This document shows positions 60,297 to 64,000 of a DNA stretch of 64,000 nt, piece after piece. The position numbers were made by a program, and so were the translations under genes. Below the pieces are notes generated by a model. That model was not told the DNA's origin. It saw only the letters and a list, made by a program, of their open reading frames with translations, and searched no databases. The stretch comes from Gaetbulibacter_A sp043876815. Lineage in GTDB: Bacteria > Bacteroidota > Bacteroidia > Flavobacteriales > Flavobacteriaceae. Each line of letters starts with the position of its first letter. The first letter of the stretch is position 1. The DNA is taken from NCBI RefSeq assembly GCF_043876815.1, contig NZ_JBAWKA010000003.1, forward strand, positions 248,001 to 312,000, in the 5' to 3' direction.

Positions 60297-62696
60297 ATGG
60301 ATTTATTTGTAGATTTTTTACCACTATTTGGGGTGTTGGCATTAGGCTTTGTATTTTTAAAAAGTGCCTGGGTATCCAAACAAGACCAAGGTGATGAAAA
60401 AATGATCAAGATTGCGAAAAACATTGCTGATGGAGCAATGTCCTTTCTTAAAGCTGAGTACAAAATATTATCAATTTTTGTGGCGGCTGTAGCAATCTTG
60501 TTGTACTTCAAAGGAAGTGCAGAGCAGGGGTCAAATGGCTTGATTGCTGTATCTTTTATTGTTGGTGCCGTTTGTTCTGCGCTGGCTGGTTTTATTGGGA
60601 TGCGCGTTGCTACGAAAGCGAACGTGCGTACTACGAGTGCCGCTAGAACCTCTTTAGGGAAAGCCCTTGAAGTGGCCTTCGCCGGAGGTGCCGTTATGGG
60701 ACTTGGTGTTGTTGGTTTAGGGGTTTTGGGCTTAAGTGGTCTTTTTATGATCTACAGCCAACAAGGTTGGGCTATTACCGAAGTGCTTAATGTGCTTTCC
60801 GGATTCTCTCTTGGGGCGTCTTCTATTGCTTTATTTGCCCGTGTTGGTGGTGGTATTTATACCAAGGCCGCGGATGTTGGTGCAGATTTAGTAGGTAAGG
60901 TGGAAGCTGGTATTCCTGAAGATCACCCGTTGAATCCTGCGACTATTGCTGATAATGTGGGTGATAACGTTGGAGATGTTGCCGGGATGGGTGCCGATTT
61001 ATTTGAGTCTTATGTAGGATCTATAATAGGTACTATGGTTCTTGGAGCCTTTATTATAACACCTGAATTAAATGGTCTTGGTGCGGTTTATTTACCTTTA
61101 GCATTAGCTGCAACAGGAATTGTAATGTCGATTATTGGAACCTTTTTTGTTCGTGTTAAAGATGGTGGTAACCCGCAAACAGCTTTAAATATTGGAGAAT
61201 TTGGATCTGCCGGATTGATGGTTGTGGCTTCGTATTTTATTATTTCAGCTTTTATACCTGAAAATGTGGAAGGTTTACCTTTTGGAGCTATGGGTGTTTT
61301 CTGGGCTACAATTGCTGGATTAGTTGCCGGATTAGCCGTTGGAAAAGTTACCGAATATTATACAGGAACAGGTAAAAAACCTGTAAATAGTATCGTAAAG
61401 CAATCTGAGACTGGATCGGCTACAAACATTATTGCTGGTCTTGGTATTGGGATGATGAGTACTGCTATTCCAATTATACTGATTGCAGCAGCTATTCTAG
61501 TATCGCATTACTTTGCTGGTTTATATGGTATCGCTATTGCTGCGGTAGGTATGTTAGCGAATACAGGAATTCAGTTAGCAGTTGATGCTTACGGACCTAT
61601 TTCTGATAATGCCGGTGGTATTGCTGAGATGGCTGAGTTACCTAGTGAAGTAAGAGAGCGTACAGATAAGTTGGATGCTGTGGGTAATACAACAGCTGCG
61701 ATCGGTAAAGGATTTGCTATTGCTTCAGCAGCCTTAACAGCTTTAGCCTTGTTTTCTGCCTTTATGAAAACAGCTGGTATTACATCTATTGATGTATCGA
61801 AGCCAAATATTATGGCCGGACTTTTAGTAGGAGGTATGTTGCCTTTCGTGTTTTCAGCCTTGTCTATGAATGCTGTGGGGCGCGCTGCGATGTCGATGAT
61901 CGAAGAAGTGCGTCGTCAGTTTAGAGATATTCCACAATTGAAAGCCGCCTTAGAGGTGATGCGTAAGTATGACTCTGATATGAGTAAAGCATCTGAGGCT
62001 GATAGAAAGATTTTTGATGCTGCAGACGGTTATGCCGAGTACGATAAATGTGTGGATATTTCAACGAAAGCTTCCATTAAGGAAATGGTGTTGCCAGGAC
62101 TTTTAGCAATCGCTGTTCCGGTACTTGTTGGTTATATTGGAGGTGCTGAAATGTTAGGGGGTTTACTTGCCGGTGTTACTACAACCGGAGTGCTTATGGC
62201 CATTTTCCAATCGAATGCCGGTGGTGCTTGGGATAACGCAAAGAAAACAATTGAAGAGCAAGGTAGAAAAGGTTCCGATGCACACAAAGCTGCCGTAGTT
62301 GGTGATACTGTTGGAGATCCTTTCAAGGATACTTCAGGACCATCTTTGAATATTCTATTAAAATTAATGTCCGTTGTAGCTTTGGTTATCGCACCGAGTA
62401 TTGCTGTAGGAACTTTGGTTACAGCTGAGGATAGTATGAATTCAGATTCTGCTGCGGTTATCCAGGTTGAGAAAGACGTTCAGGTGAATTTAACTCAGAA
62501 TGACGATAACACGGTAAAAGCTGTAGTAACCACTACAGTAACCAAGAATGGTGAAAAAACCATTAATTACGATACGATTGAAGGCACTGAAGCTGAGGTT
62601 AATGCTAAGCTTGAAGCGATGAGAGCCGAGGATGCTGAGGTTGATGGCGCTAAAATAGAGATCAAGAAAGAAATTAAGGAAGAAGTGACCCGTTAA
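60297..62696 (+). CDS. hppA: Membrane-bound ion-translocating pyrophosphatase
   Basis: The 799-residue pump has about 16 hydrophobic segments and the family motifs DVGADLVGKVEAGIPEDHPLNP (two adjacent parts, near 199), DNVGDNVGDVAGMGADLFESY and DNAGGIAEM. The residue after GNTT in AVGNTTAAIGKGF (near 463) is Ala, the mark of K+-dependent members, many of which pump Na+. The last 80 residues after the final helix form a hydrophilic Glu/Lys-rich tail, which most pumps lack. Confidence 0.95.
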   Translation: MDLFVDFLPLFGVLALGFVFLKSAWVSKQDQGDEKMIKIAKNIADGAMSFLKAEYKILSIFVAAVAILLYFKGSAEQGSNGLIAVSFIVGAVCSALAGFIGMRVATKANVRTTSAARTSLGKALEVAFAGGAVMGLGVVGLGVLGLSGLFMIYSQQGWAITEVLNVLSGFSLGASSIALFARVGGGIYTKAADVGADLVGKVEAGIPEDHPLNPATIADNVGDNVGDVAGMGADLFESYVGSIIGTMVLGAFIITPELNGLGAVYLPLALAATGIVMSIIGTFFVRVKDGGNPQTALNIGEFGSAGLMVVASYFIISAFIPENVEGLPFGAMGVFWATIAGLVAGLAVGKVTEYYTGTGKKPVNSIVKQSETGSATNIIAGLGIGMMSTAIPIILIAAAILVSHYFAGLYGIAIAAVGMLANTGIQLAVDAYGPISDNAGGIAEMAELPSEVRERTDKLDAVGNTTAAIGKGFAIASAALTALALFSAFMKTAGITSIDVSKPNIMAGLLVGGMLPFVFSALSMNAVGRAAMSMIEEVRRQFRDIPQLKAALEVMRKYDSDMSKASEADRKIFDAADGYAEYDKCVDISTKASIKEMVLPGLLAIAVPVLVGYIGGAEMLGGLLAGVTTTGVLMAIFQSNAGGAWDNAKKTIEEQGRKGSDAHKAAVVGDTVGDPFKDTSGPSLNILLKLMSVVALVIAPSIAVGTLVTAEDSMNSDSAAVIQVEKDVQVNLTQNDDNTVKAVVTTTVTKNGEKTINYDTIEGTEAEVNAKLEAMRAEDAEVDGAKIEIKKEIKEEVTR

Positions 62697-62726
62697 GGAC
62701 TTCCAAAACTTAAAATAATATGTAAT

Positions 62727-62752
62727 AAAACCACGCTTCGGCGTGGTTTTTT
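62727..62752 (+). terminator. Intrinsic terminator after hppA
   Basis: AAAACCACGC (62727-62736), TTCG loop, GCGTGGTTTT (62741-62750) and T's make a strong tetraloop terminator. From 62753 to 62869 there are further small GC-rich palindromes (such as TCTCGCGCTTCGCGGGAGA near 62818-62836) but no gene. Confidence 0.88.
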
Positions 62753-62869
62753 GCGTTAGGCCTACCCACTTGGCAGGCAGGAATTGAAGCAGGCTTCGGT
62801 GTAGCGCGTAAAGCCTGACTCTCGCGCTTCGCGGGAGAAACGCCCAAATAATAGTTTAGATAATAGATT

Positions 62870-63484
62870 TTAAAAGAGGCCGTGAATTTCGGCGTCGATG
62901 GTGTTGATGACCTGTCCAAGATCTTCGGGGTTGGTCACAAAATCGAGTTTATCAACATCAATAACAAGAAGTTTGCCCTTATCGTAACCATGTATCCAGG
63001 CTTCGTAGCGCTCGTTTAGGCGACTTAAATAATCGATGCTTATGGAGTTTTCATAATCACGACCACGCTTGTGAATCTGATTAACTAGATTGGGAATGGT
63101 GCTACGAAGGTAAATGAGCACATCGGGGCCTTTTACCAGCGACTCCATGAGATCAAAAAGGCTTTTGTAATTTTCGAAATCCCGATTGGTCATGAGGCCC
63201 ATGGCGTGTAGGTTAGGTGCGAAAATATGAGCATCTTCATAAATGGTACGATCCTGAATGATGTTTTTACCGCTTTCGCGGATCTGAAGCACTTGACGGA
63301 ATCTGCTGTTTAAGAAATACACCTGCAAATTGAAACTCCAGCGTGCCATCTGGTTGTAAAAGTCATCCAGATAGGGATTGTCTACAACGTCCTCGAGTTG
63401 AGCCTCCCATTTGTAGTGTTTGGCCAATAATTTAGTGAGGGTTGTTTTTCCGGCGCCAATATTTCCTGCAACAGCAATATGCAT
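62870..63484 (-). CDS. Deoxynucleoside kinase
   Basis: This 204-residue kinase phosphorylates deoxynucleosides for dNTP salvage. P-loop GNIGAGKTTL is at 8-17, the DRTIYED motif (DRS-type, near 78-84) and KRGRDYENSISIDYLSRLNERYE (in parts, near 138) are complete. It is a free-standing relative of the kinase fused to FolK at 1198-2331, with a more typical DR motif. Confidence 0.93.
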   Translation of the reverse strand: MHIAVAGNIGAGKTTLTKLLAKHYKWEAQLEDVVDNPYLDDFYNQMARWSFNLQVYFLNSRFRQVLQIRESGKNIIQDRTIYEDAHIFAPNLHAMGLMTNRDFENYKSLFDLMESLVKGPDVLIYLRSTIPNLVNQIHKRGRDYENSISIDYLSRLNERYEAWIHGYDKGKLLVIDVDKLDFVTNPEDLGQVINTIDAEIHGLF

Positions 63485-63488
63485 AGTA

Positions 63489-64000
63489 TTAATTGATTTT
63501 TAATTGGTATTCCACGAGATTTTCGCGACTGTAAATATACAAGGTTTCGTTGGTTACAAAAAACTGTTTTATTAACAAATTTGGCAGGCTGATGGCCCGT
63601 GCATCCTCACTGTTTAATTTGAGAAAATACAGAGTATTATCCTTTTTTAATACAACCCCATTGGATGCTAATTGCATGTCTGTGTAGCCGTTATTTTTTA
63701 TTTTTTGAAGCACACTGCCAAAGTAATTATAGATGTAAAGGTTGTTTTGGGTTAGCAACCAGCAGGTATTGTAATTACTGGTCATAGCCAAAACAGGTGA
63801 CGTAACAGGGAGGGTTTTCATCACCGTTTTTTGAAGTTTGAAATCGAAGCGTTCCACATGTTGGCGATCTTGATTAAATAACCATAACGTATTATCGCTT
63901 CCAGTACTTATATGGGTAACATTCCTATATTCGGGAAGGGTATTAAAGTCGATTTTATACATGTCGGCCAACCTATTGTCAAGAATCACAACGGTATTAA
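63489..64000 (-). CDS. Hypothetical protein, C-terminal part (runs off window)
   Basis: The minus-strand frame is open through base 64000 with no stop, so the true start lies beyond the window; a GTG at 63989 is only an internal candidate. The visible 170 residues look like repeated beta-propeller blades: ISTGSDNTLWLFNQD, YNTCWLLTQNNLYIYNY, and LYFLKLNSEDARAISL. No enzyme motif. It ends 4 bp from the kinase start and is probably its upstream operon partner. Confidence 0.75.
   Translation of the reverse strand, partial: NTVVILDNRLADMYKIDFNTLPEYRNVTHISTGSDNTLWLFNQDRQHVERFDFKLQKTVMKTLPVTSPVLAMTSNYNTCWLLTQNNLYIYNYFGSVLQKIKNNGYTDMQLASNGVVLKKDNTLYFLKLNSEDARAISLPNLLIKQFFVTNETLYIYSRENLVEYQLKIN

Noticed and set aside
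1..64000. CRISPR arrays or insertion sequences
   Set aside because: No regularly spaced identical repeats with spacers and no transposase gene were seen.

Overview
This window looks like a chromosome segment from a member of the Bacteroidota, most likely a marine-type Flavobacteriaceae. The signs are a TTTG-N18-TAnnTTTG promoter in front of a tRNA pair, weak ribosome-binding sites, many secreted proteins ending their signal peptides in SQ/AQ, Bacteroidota-specific families (DUF5686, DUF6090, 2TM-domain proteins), and a K+-dependent (probably Na+-pumping) membrane pyrophosphatase. No species is named because none can be proved from the sequence alone.

Layout. 1-8.1 kb is ordinary chromosome: an AsmA-like protein cut by the window edge, a queuosine-precursor transporter, a FolK-deoxynucleoside kinase fusion, a small periplasmic sulfur-redox group (diheme cytochrome c of TsdA type plus two DsrE-like proteins), a TrmH-family methyltransferase and mutS. 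At 8.2-8.4 kb lie tRNA-Gly(GCC) and tRNA-Leu(UAA). A 10.4 kb AT-rich integrated element (8406-18855) is inserted in the 3' end of tRNA-Leu. It is bounded by a 21-bp direct repeat and carries a tyrosine recombinase at its right end with candidate arm-type repeats at both ends. It has a small helix-turn-helix/unknown/replication-initiator block, a TIR-like (PF10137-type) protein that is a defence candidate, a DUF3800 protein placed directly behind a structured RNA and terminator, and several unrecognised proteins, one virion-like.

19.2-26.2 kb is a second accessory region. Single genes or small groups are separated by related long imperfect palindromes that begin at or just after stop codons, which resembles an integron cassette array without an integron integrase. 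Cargo includes an alpha/beta hydrolase, two DUF6090 proteins, an AraC regulator with OsmC and a methanethiol S-methyltransferase, and a SnoaL-like protein.

26.4-64 kb returns to core genes: glycerol use (glpD-glpK-glpF), Kdo transferase, an aminotransferase with galE, an amidohydrolase, lspA-fabD, a FAD dehydrogenase, a membrane-anchored dihydrofolate reductase near thyA, a nucleoside transporter, a bifunctional nuclease, etfAB, pdhB, a DUF5686 outer-membrane protein, the histidine-degradation operon hutHUIG with a divergent LysR regulator, a secreted M1 peptidase, soluble and membrane pyrophosphatases side by side, and a second deoxynucleoside kinase. Folate/nucleotide metabolism recurs through the window (FolK-dNK, DHFR, ThyA, nucleoside permease, dNK).

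The strongest leads for something undescribed are the RNA-terminator-DUF3800 arrangement, the lone TIR-like gene, and the palindrome-delimited cassette-like array.
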